From: Certhia americana
Taxonomy: Eukaryota; Chordata; Aves; Passeriformes; Certhiidae
Reading direction: 5' to 3'
Assembly (NCBI GenBank): GCA_018697195.1
Contig: CM031857.1
Span: forward strand, 51,667,471 to 51,731,470
DNA: 64,000 bases
Both the position numbers and the translations under genes were made by a program. Positions 38,401 to 50,400 of this stretch are shown here, in pieces; position 1 is the first letter of the stretch; each line of letters begins with the position of its first letter. The notes beneath the pieces were generated by a model. The model searched no databases and had not been told where the DNA came from. It saw only the letters and a list, made by a program, of their open reading frames with translations.

Positions 38401-41400
38401 TTACCTTTCAGGGTGACATGAAGTCAGCAGAAGAGGATTTGGCTATGACAGCCTTTGTGACCATAGCATTGCAACAGACCCTACGTGTCTACCCGTCCCC
38501 TGATGTGGTAGGAAGGCTATTGCACAATGGCATATCCACCCTACTACCTCCTGGAGAACTGCAAATGAGGAGTCTAAAATCTGCTTACATCTGTGGTGGA
38601 TAGGAAAAGATGTCATGGCCGAATACACAACAAAGTGTTTTGAGCTACTCTCTCCACCATCAATGGCTTTAATCACTAAGCAAATATTACTATAATTGTC
38701 TTAAAAATTACTATTACTACAGTGAAGTATTCTAATTTCCTAGTACAAGTTTCCTAGTGCCAGAAGTAACAGCTATCAGGTCTCACTGATCTTTACAAAT
38801 GGATCTATTCTGTTGTCATAGGCACGGGTGATTACAGGAGCAGTGGCTTACATGAAAAATCAAATCTCAAGAAATACTGATTGCTATTCTACAGTCATCA
38901 CTGCTTATGCTCTGACACTTGTGCAGTCCGATAGTGAAGAAGCTCGGTTTGTGAAAGAAAAATTAAGGAACTGTTCTTCTTCTGATGAAGGTACTGGTAA
39001 CCATTCTTACAAATTCCTTTAGAAAGCACTTTTCCTAATGGAAACACTCTGAGCCCACTTACATAAACAAAACAAATTGAAGTAAATGAAGAAAAATTAA
39101 TTTTATACGACTGTGTATGTACATGTATAATATATGTATTTATTCAAATTGCATAATTAAATATTTCTATATTTTGTATTTTAACATGTGATTTTCATAA
39201 TTAATATCACTATAAGGTAACAGTGTAGTGAAGCTTGGATCATGACCTTCTCTGATTTTGGAACTGGAACAAAACCACAGTAAATACTCATTTATGTTTT
39301 TTGCTTCCCTTGGGAAGAAGAAAAAAAAGTAAAGCCAAAGCCAAGTGAGGAAGAAGAAACTTCATTTGAGAAAGTAGAACATACAGGAGTAGTCCAGGCT
39401 GGATTTGTGGTCAAGAGGGAAGGAGTCTCTTCAAAGCCCCCAGCATCTCTGAGTGCTTTGGGTGTCACCACTTTGGGTGTCACCACACCACAGGGTGTGG
39501 CTTTGGTGCCTGCTGAGTCAGCCAGCTGTGTGGCTGCACCACCATCCTGGTTATTCCTCCAAAGGCGTTTGGTAAATACAGCACAGTTCCACAGTCCCAG
39601 TTTAAGCATAGGAAATATGCTTCTCTTTAATCAAGGCTGGATTTGTGGCCATAAATAATACTATTATGTCTGAGGGATCACCAGGCACAATGCTACCATT
39701 CCATCAGATGGACATGGCTGTACAATGGGATCATTAGGCTGTGATGGTTGGAGAAATCAAAATTGAAAATTGTGGGTGTTCTTTTCCATTTTCTTTGCTT
39801 CCCAGCTGATTTGTTGCTCTCCCAACAGCATCTGTGTCTTGTGGTTTCCACAGTGCCATGACATGAAATATCCTCTGTGTAGAACAATGGTGATTTGGGG
39901 CAAATGTCTCTGTCAAGGGGACTCAGGACTGTTATTCTTGCAGCAAAGCAGCAGCGCTACTGGGGAAATGGCAACAACGCAGTGTCAGTGGAAACCACTG
40001 CCTATGCCCTGCTTCAAACCCTACTGCTGGAAGACATGGAATATGCAAGGCCTATTGCCACGTGGCTGACAGAAAGAAGGAACTACGGTGGAGGGTACTG
40101 CTCTACACAGGTGCCTGACCAGCTCAGGGGAGTCTTAAGGGGAGGGAAGGAAAGAAAACCCCCTAAAAACTTTTTCATGTGGATTTGAAAGCGTCGTAAC
40201 AGTTAATTTGCAATTCCTTTGGTGTATGAAGCAGTAAAAATTTTTGGACTGTTAATTAGCAATGGACCAAAAATAAAATAGTTGAAAGCCAGCAAAGAAA
40301 ACTCTTTGTCCTTATGAAGAAGTAGTATAATCTAAGGTCAGGACTCCAATGTGCTTACAATTTTAGTGCTATAAGCAGAAGCTGGAAAATGAAATGAATA
40401 ATCTGTGGAAGTAGGAACAGACAAATGCAGGAGAATTTTAAAGCAGCAGAAAGCATAAAATTTAATTCAAGGTGACTGATAATGTCATCTCACAAGTCAT
40501 TAAAATAACCTGGCATAACTGCTAGGGGTTTTTTTGCTTTTCTTTCTCACCTAGGACACAGTGGTGGCCTTGGAAGCTCTGTCAGCATACAGCATACAGA
40601 CACTGAACACTGCTTCCACTGACCTGACTGTCAGACTGGGAACACCTGGAAGGCAAAATTACTACAGCATTGTCCTGACTGAGGCCCATGAAGAATTTCA
40701 GAAGCAGCTAGAGGTATACAACCATTGGTTGTTTCGAAGGTTTTTTCCCTCAAAAAGGAGAAATCAAATCCTCTGGCCAAGGTTTTGTCATGTTGAGCAA
40801 CCATGATGTTGCTGATACCTTGAAATAATTTGATATCTAAACCAACCAAATCTTTTTAAAGTTAAAAAAACCCAAAACCAGCAGGTGCTTAGAATTACAC
40901 TTTAGAGGTGCTTTTCTGCCTCTTTGAGGACTTTGGTGGCATGAATCTCTCCCAAAAGTGAAGAGCAGTCAGGAACCAAAATCCTACTAGGGGATGTGGA
41001 AGAAGGGGAATATTCTGATCTTCATTGTGTGTGGAACTGTGTAAATGCGAAATCCAGGATACAAAGGAGGGACTGAAGTTGGTAAAATATATCTACTGGG
41101 CCCTAAAACAGCAGAGTAAGATGCATTAGCTCAGCACATTTAAAATCTTGAGGCATGAGGGCTCATAATTCCTTCCATAGCTGAAAGTTTTCCCTACCCA
41201 GGTTTGGGGGCGTCAAGGCATAAAAGATGATCAAGATGTCAGTAAAACAATAGATAAAATGCTAATCTAATAACAGACTAAATATCTTTTTTTCCCCTTG
41301 GTTTGCAGTTTGAACTTGGGAGAAAACTTGAAGTATCTGTACACGGCAAAGGAAATGGGACAATGAGTGTAAGCTGTAAATTCAAAATCCAGAGACCAGC

Positions 41401-44400
41401 TGGATTTCGTTTAATCTCTTTTTGAAGCCAAAGCAAAAACTTACTTGCCATGGCCTCAACCTCTGTGTTCCTACCTCCAAAATTCTAGAATCTGGGGCCT
41501 AAAACCTGCCATTATGGACAGTCAATTTTTTCTGTCTTTATTAAATTCATAAAATGTCAAGGGTGATAGAGGTGGGTGGAGTTTGAAAGACATCTTTAGG
41601 AGAGTTATTTCAAAGGAGTCCCACACCATTTGTGAATTGCACATGGGACCTGCTTACATCTGTGACAGTCCTCTGTGACCAGTCTGTGCCACTGGGGGAA
41701 TGCTCCTTCTCTCCATACTCCCATGTCCCATCACCATGTGTTGGAGTCCTGAGTGGGTAAATTCCTTGTCATTTAAATTATATTTTTAATGGCTTGCTGT
41801 TTGTGCTCATCTTAGATATTAAAAATGTATTGGTCACCTGAGCTCAAGAACAACACCTGCAATGATTTGGTTTTGACAGTGGAAGTGGAAGGGAGACTTA
41901 AGTACTCTGGTGAGTGAAAAGGGCAGGGGCTGGGTCTCAGAGGTGACACATTTGGCCAGCTGCTAATGATATTTCATAGCTTTCCAGCCTTGGAAATTGG
42001 GAACAAATGAATGAAACAAGGAAAAAGAGAAGTCCCTGAACTTTACCCAGTCATTGTTTCATTTAGCTTATTCTTAAATTTTGTAATAACTATCTGAGTG
42101 ACTGTAGGTGCAGCAGGTACTTAACAGTTACACAGATACCATTAGAAACTCTTCTTGAAAAAGGGGAAGTGAACTCCCTTTACAGAGGGGAAAGCCCAGC
42201 TCAGTAGGGCTAATAAGGGTCCTAACCTAATGAGGGTCCTACCATGTGGGCTTAAAATTCTTTGAGGCAGATCTCTCATAGGCCTTTCATATGAGCAAGA
42301 ATGTGTTTTCCATTCCTGAAGTGTGTAGTCATCATCATCTCTGCCTCTGTCTGCATTGTTTTTTTCTGTTTGAATTGCTTTTGGAGGGAGGGATTGTCCT
42401 TTACATTTTTATGCATAGCCTAAACCCCATTCTTAGCTAGTTTCGTTAGTTATTCTTACTACAGTTATCCCTAAAATTCTAACTCTGACTGAATTGGAAG
42501 CACTGAGACAGTGTACAGTGAATTGTTATAAAACTCAGTGATGGCATGACTGCTCACTGGTATTTGTCATTATGCCAGAAGGACCCAAACTGCAGGAAAA
42601 TTTGTGCATGGCTGACCATGTCTCTCACCTCCAGAAGCCGAATACTCTGATGAAGATGATGATTATGATGACTTGACTACTGCAGCAAACAGCACATTTG
42701 AGACACTGTCTAAAATGGAGTGGTTTGATATCCACAACAGAAGGAAAAGAGATGTGATCTCTCCCAGCAAAACAGAATCCTTGCAATACAAAGTCTGTGT
42801 CAGGTAGGTCTGCAAAATCAGCTCTTCATTTGTTTGTAATTCTTCTTTGTCACTCTCTTCATATCCACAAACTCAGCATCCAACCTAGTGATCTTCTGTG
42901 AGTCTGCATACACTGTGTGTGCCTTTTCTCCTATGTCAGGAGAAAAGGTTTCCAAACAATGGATGAGATTTTTTTACATGGCTTACATAGACTTCAAATG
43001 TCCACTGCAGATTCTTCCCCAGCAAACTCTGGGCAAAACTCTAAAGCACTTGGCAGGCTAATAATTTGAAAGAAATCTTTTATTTAAAAAGGTAAATACA
43101 GTAGTAGTAGCACATTTACAGAGTTTCATCACTTTATGGAGAGATGTTGATACTTTCTTTGTGGTCACATTTTGGCCTCATAAAAAAAATAAAGAATGAC
43201 TAATACTGTCTAGGAGACAAGAGGAGGCAGATGGATATTCTGTTGTGACAAGAAGTTGGCAAGGGCAGAGGTAGGAAAAAAGAATGCAGCATAACACTGA
43301 AACATCTATCTTTGCTACCATTTAGTCTGGTGGTCTCAGAAGCACAGACTTGTTGCTATCCTGGGTTCTCCTTCTAGAGAGGAGGAGGATGGAAGAAGCA
43401 GTTTTTGTTCCCCAGTAGAATTTTGGTTTTCCACTGGCTTTTGTCAAAGCCTTGAAGACAGTGGTTTTATGTCCTTTTCTAAACAGTGGCATGAACAGGG
43501 GAGGACTGAAGTTACCCTAATTCCCAGTTTTCACTCTCCCTCATATATTCAGTGAGCTGTGTAGTGGCTAAAGTGTCATCTTCCCCATTAATTGCTATGT
43601 AACGTTTATCAGCTACCAGATCCACTCTTCTGCTGAGTGTTAGGCTGAGGCTTAGACAATAATGGGAAATTTCTTGTGGTTAAGACATGAGAGAAAACTG
43701 AAGGCATGAATTACATCACCATTCTTCTTCCCTACACTGTGGTGCATCCTTTATGGGAAAGGGAGAGTGCCAAAATAAAAATTTCTGGAGTACTACTAAG
43801 TGTATGTAAAATATCTCATGTCAAGGCACCCTGCGTGAGTGCAGAACAACTTCATTTTCCAGCAATGATATGACTACCTGATTTTTGAGATGGTAAAAGC
43901 AGAAAGATTGGAAATCCAATACATATATTTAGTAGCTAATTACAGCAATGAGTATTTTTGCCTCAGACAGCCAAGATGACATAAATTTGATTTAGTCCTT
44001 GAAAAATTTGGATAAATTAATTTACTATCTTTACTTTGTAAGGAATAGAGGACAGATGCTTTGTCAGTGCTGTTCACCTCCCTGGCTTCAACAATTCTTT
44101 TAAGATGGAATGAACTGTCATTTACGGTGATTTTTTTCTATCAGCTCTAAGGAAATCCTGTATGAAAAGCTCAGGCAAGGCACGTGGGTTTTGGATGACC
44201 ATTTGACTAGTTCAAGTGACTCATTTTACCCCGTGACTCTTAATGAATTAGGCAGCTAATTTTCAAGTTAAAATCCACTTGGGAAAGTAAAATGGAGCAG
44301 AATGTTTTGCTTCACCTTTAGCAAGCCTAAAAAGCCTGACTCTTCCAAGCAACCTGGCTGTGCAATACAGATGTTCACTGCTGACTATCTCCTTTATAAA

Positions 44401-47400
44401 GGTCCACAGGTCCCAAAGTACCAAAGATGTCCCTGGTCGATCTCACTCTGCTGAGTGGGTTGGAACCTGACACAAAGGAACTTGAACAGGTTAGAGACAT
44501 GCTTTACTCTGCAACATTTTATAGAGCCTCTAGACAATTTTTCTTTTAAAAGCTTTCCAACAATCTGTAGAAGAAACATGGGGAAATAGATTTTGGATAT
44601 CTAGCTAGCAAGATAGATAGACAGATCGATTTGCACTGTTCTCATTCTAATAAAAATATTTGCAGAATGTATACAAGAAATGCAAATCTTGTAGTGAACA
44701 AAGTTCAGATTTCTAAGTCCCTTGTAAAAGAAATTAAGGTGAGGTTCAGCAGGGCAGTAATGTGCCTCTCCTTATCATGTACTGCTGTCTTGCAACATGC
44801 CAGGACAGTGCACCATGTGCTTGTGAAGCAGAAGACAAGTAGTCTTTCAGTGGTGGTTGGTGGCATGGCACAGTGACAACGAGATGGGTCACAGTGATCT
44901 GAAAATGTAGCTCCAAAGTTTGGTGTTCTAAAGCCTGCTTGGTTGAGGAAGACTTGCTCAGTTTCATGCTCTCAGGGACTGTCTCCTTTAGGGAGGAAGA
45001 AAGAGGCCTGAACAAAGCAAACTAGAATATGGAAGGTGGCAGCAAAGGTATTCCTGTTCTGCCAGGGGTTTGTTCTGATTTGTTTGTGTCTTTGTTTTCC
45101 TGCAGTTGGTGACAGCTTCAGACAGGTACATTCAGCACTTTGAGTACAAGGAAGGGAAGGTTTTGCTCTACTTTGGTGAGGTAAGTAAACCAAACGATTT
45201 TCTAATCCCCGCCATTTCAGATAGCATATAGACTTTTTAAAAATCTAATTGTTGTATTTTTCACTCTCTGTTACACTTCTGGTTTTGTCATTTACTATTA
45301 TTAAACAGGAAGGGAAGAAGGGAAACACACACCTTCATCTTCCATCTTTCTATGTCTAGGGAGACGTAGTTCATATTCAAGATTTGGCCTTTGGCCCAAG
45401 AAAAAAGATAAATCTTTACTGTCTCTAGCCAGAAGGGATGTTTTTCATAAATGATAATAAAAATGTTAACTGGTGGTCCTGTAAATTCCACATGGACATC
45501 TTGCATGTCAAGACCAAGATCCTTATAGTGACAAACAAATGCAAGCATCAGGACCCCTAGTCTCTGTGTATATTTTCCAATATTTCGGATAATTACTCCA
45601 CCCTACACCCACTTGAATTGCTTCACCTTGTTGGGGGGTTGAAAGCAGGTATCAGTATTAACCCAGCTATGCTGTCAGAACAACAACTAGAACAGGCACA
45701 AACACTGAGGAATTAACTGAGGAAACAGTGTTAGTTTTCATCAAAACTGTGCTTTCTTTTTCCTCCAGCTCCCAAGAGGACCGGACCCAGACTGTATATC
45801 ATTTGGGGCAAAGCAAATCAATCCCATGGGCTTGGTTCAGCCAGCAAATGCCATCCTTTATGATTTTTACAACCCTGGTAAGGGCACCAAAAAATCCTAC
45901 ATAGCTGCTTGAAAGAGAGACTCTAAAAAAACCCCTCTTGTCTATAGAATGTTGATTTTCATCAAATGCGTATTGATCAACACTGTAGTGTGTGATACAA
46001 CGCAATTTTGTTGAGTGATAAAGTAACCAGCTTTGCATTACTGTCTTCCAGTTATTTCAGATTATCTGAACAAAGATCTCCTCAGGAATGGTCCAGTATT
46101 GCAAATGGACTGAAAGTATGAATTTTACACTGATGGACTTTTAAGTCAGATTTCCTGAGTTCCTGTTTCTCACTGCGCTTTTAAGCATATTTCACTCACA
46201 TTTTGTTTTGTCAGACTGTGTCTTTTTACATCTAAGATAGGCAGTCTTAGAGGTTTGACTTTTGTAGTATGCTTGCCAGGGAAAGCAGTCTTGTTCCTCA
46301 TTCAAAGAAATGTTAAATGCAAATCATCCCCGTTTGCATACCCGTATGCAAACAATATCAGAAAATTAGGTCAAATCTCTACTTTGCCTTAACAGAGGGA
46401 TCCAAGACAGTTTACATTGGGTTTGAACCACTATTTGTTGATCCTATCTTTTTCTGAAACAATGCAGTGTTCACTGTTCTATGGTCTAAAGAGGCTTTTA
46501 AGATGGATGGTTTCCAGAGGGAACCAAAAAAAAAAAAAAAAAGAAAAGGGGGATGCAGGGAGGAAAGAGTACAACTTAAAAAAACAAATAAAAACAAATT
46601 AAAAAACACAACAACAACACAACGGCCCAGAAAATTATCCAAGCTGAACAAAAATAACCTCAAACTGTTGCCCAGCTGAAAGGCAATGCTGTACTCTAGG
46701 TGCCTAAGCTGTAGGTGTTTGGGATCTGCTGATCCCTCAGCGCTCTGCTTTCTCCAGACCAGGGAAAAGCTGGGCTGCCAACATAGTTTGTACTGTACTG
46801 GATGGGTGTTTCCACCTGAGCTCTCTCATACAAGCTGTTCTGTTCCTTGTCCACAGACAGGAGGTGCAGTGTGTTCTACAGTGCTCCCAAGCACAGCGCC
46901 ATGCTCTCAAAGCTGTGCCATGCCAGCGTCTGCCAGTGTGCAGAAGGTAAGGAATGACTACATAAGCTGGTCTAAAAGAAGATAGTTACTTCTAAGAACA
47001 ATTTGCATGGGAGATATTAAGCCCAGATAGGACCATTAGAATTATTCTAATGTGTAACACAGGACACATTCATCCTCTAGGATGTTCAGATTCAAAGTGA
47101 TTTTTTTTTCCTAAGATATGCAGGATTTTTTGATAGCTAAATGCAATATACATACACATGTGCATGTGTATGTAAAAATCTTCTATCACACCACTAAAAG
47201 AATTGTTCTGCCATTTTAGTCTCTGTTATATTGTTGTGTGACTATGGATGTGTAAACTACATCTGTCTACATATCCATGCCTATAAGGATGCATCATTTA
47301 TTGTCTTTCCTCCTTTTCAGGTCCCTGCCCAAGACAAAAATCAACTTTCAGTAAAGCATTAACACAAACCACACGTGTTAGCTTTGTCTGCTACCAACCT

Positions 47401-50400
47401 ACTGCAGATTATGGTAAGGCATGAAAGATAACTGTTGATTTCAGCATCATTCATTTTAAAAAGTACAATCTTGTATTTTTACGTGCCCAGAACTCTCCTG
47501 AATTGGGTAGAGTTTCTGTATGTTGCCAAGAATATGAGAAATAAATGAAGGTGTGAGCAGTTGTAGTCATCAGGGCAGTGAAGTGAGAAGTAAAGGCCTT
47601 GGAAAGATGCAGCAGGATGCTGGAGAAGGAGGGGTAGACATTATGTTACAGGGTTTAGAAAAACCCTGCAATACCACAGTCCATCATGTTACAGGATGTA
47701 AATAAAGAATAGGGTTTCCATGGCATTCCAGTAGCTCCTTCTGCAGAGCTAGATGTGTATTTTTCCCTTTTTTAATTTGTCTTTCTGGCCTCTTCTTTGG
47801 ATACAATGTTGGATAAACTACTGAAGGAAAACTGGTTGGGCACCATTGTTAAGTTAGATGCTAAGAAAAGGACAGGAAAAATAGTGAAAACCTAACCCCA
47901 GAGGAGCTTTCTTGAAAAAAATACAAAGAAAAGAATAAAAATCTAGAGTCTCTTGGTTAATAATTCCATGGTTTGTGAATAGATGGTACAATGACCTCTG
48001 TTCAGACACTTTGTAAAAGCACACCTATTATTCAGTCTTTGGATGCAATTTTGTGTTGCCATCTGGCATCACAGAGGTGTTGTCTGTTGCAGCATACGAG
48101 GTGGAGATCCTCAACAGTACAGAGAAGAATGTTTTTGATTACTATGAGGCCAAAATCCACAAAATCCTTAAAGCATGTAAGTATCAAAATGTTTGACTAC
48201 TTTCATTCACCTGTAGAAAAATTAGGCTGACTAAATGTTAGCCAGCATGAGCTATGTAGATGCCTACTTCTGCCTTGGAAAAGTAGGGTCAGGTATATTT
48301 CTACAGCAGGCTTTCAAGAAGGCTTATTTATTGCACGGCTTGTTTGGTGAGCTGCCTCAGCATTCAGTTCAGCCCCAGGGTAGTTTATTCGGTTCATATT
48401 GTGCAATCCCAGAGCACACAAGCTTCAATCATTTCAGATGAAAATAAACCAGAAGACATATTCTAGACTCATTGAGTCCATGGTTAGAAACTGGCGCTAG
48501 TCTAAGATAAAACACCTCAAAAAAACATGCATAGTGTGGCTATTATGTCTTCTGCATCAGCTATTTAATGTTATAGACAACAGATCCGTATTTTTTTCTC
48601 GTGCGGACATATCCACTGACCTCTGTTCTGGTACTAAATGAAGATTTGAAGTGCTTATTACTCAACTGATTGTTAAGCAATTGCAACCCTTGTGGAACAA
48701 GCTAAGAGTTGTCTGCAATTACTTGCCTGAGGTCAAGGAAGACAGGAAAACTTCTGGAACTTCAATTTAATAACTGTGCTAGAGAAATAGAAGGGATTCT
48801 TTGTTGTTAGGTGCAGTGTAAAGGTTTGCACAGCTCTTAGACAATGTGCTTTTGCAGGCCTGCCATCCCAGCTGCCCCCATGCGAACTTAATCAGCAGCA
48901 TCAGAGAGCACTGGTAACCTTCAGAGTAATTTCTGGGGAATCTGTCAGATGACATGTCAGACTTCAGCTGCCACGGTATCATGTGGTCACCAGTTTTCAG
49001 TTTGGCAGCCAGAGATTGCCTTTAAAAGGGAACTTCAAAGGTTTTGAAATCTTCCCTCTCTGTAACAGAATAATTAACTCACTCCTTCAGTCTTTGCCCA
49101 GGGGCCTGGCAATGTCACACAGTACTTTTTGGTACACAGCTTGTGATCTGTGCTCAATGTTCAGTTCCTGTTGGAAAACAAGGTCTGTGCTTCCTGAGTC
49201 CAGAGAGAGTTTCTGACATACCCAGGGCTTTCCATATGGAGGGAAATGTAATATACCTAGTGGTAAAAATACTGACTATAGGAGATTATGGTATCCTGAT
49301 GAAAATTTTTCTTAATCTTTTGAGAATACCTTCAGGATTTAAAGGCTTTAGCGCTCTGGGTCCAGACACATTTGTACTCACAACTTGCAGGCAAGCACTG
49401 GAAAGATTTGGGGTTTTGGTAGCTGAGAGAAACATCCTTTGAATGTGAAGTTGAAGGGAAAGGATGCCTTCTATACCCAAATACTTGATAATTCTTTTTG
49501 GGTTGTGCTGTCAGATGCACAACCTGATGCTTCCTGTGTACCAGGAAGCTTTCAGCAGACTTGGGAAAGCCTGGCAGGAGGCATGAAGCCACATGAGGAT
49601 GAAGAAAAAGCTAGGTGTTGCACTCAAATCAGCCTGTGACTAAACTAGTATTATTATCTCTTGTATTCTCTGTGGCTTTTTTAAGTGAGGTTGGCCTCTG
49701 TTGCCACCTCCAAGTTTAGACGAGAATTAGTAGGGTGAAATCGTATTCTCTGGACCCCATCATTATTTCCTTAACAATCTTTGAGGTAAAGGGTTGGTTC
49801 AGAAGACAGATGGGAAAACTTCTTTGGGAGTCAGAGAAAGAGAATTCTGCAGGTGTGTGCTTCTCAGATTAATTTGGTTATTGATAGAAGTAGTGTATAT
49901 GTTCTGGATGCATGGATTTATTTATGCTGTGCTTTCAGTCCTCCAGGAGTCCTTTAGGGGAATAGTATAGCCCATACAAAGTAGCACAGAATCTTTTTTT
50001 TCCCTCTTCTTCTCCCACCCCCTTTTTAAACGTTATTTCCTATTACCGATTCTAAAACTTGAAGTAATTTTTTGTCTTAAATTCTGCTTGGATTCTTTGA
50101 AACATTACATTTCAACTTGGGGTTTTTTAATTGGAGATTTAAAATTGAAAATTACATAATAACCACTTAAGGTAATGACTCAAATGCTTATGATCCCACT
50201 GTCTGAATTGTATTAGGCCATTTGTGAAGCATATGAACCGAGAAACACCTTAGTAATTTAAGCCAAATGAGGCATAACAGCATCATTTTCCCAAGTAGTT
50301 CTGACCCATCTCTGCATTTCATGAGCAAAATGAAAGTTCAGGACACCATGTCCATTGCATAGGAACAGCAAAAAGTCTTGGGTTATATAAGAAAACCTAC

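Noticed and set aside
39407..39658. Open frame with GVTT repeats between C4 exons 28 and 29
   Set aside because: Exon 28 ends in phase 1 and exon 29 begins with the matching two bases. The family alignment leaves no room for an insert.
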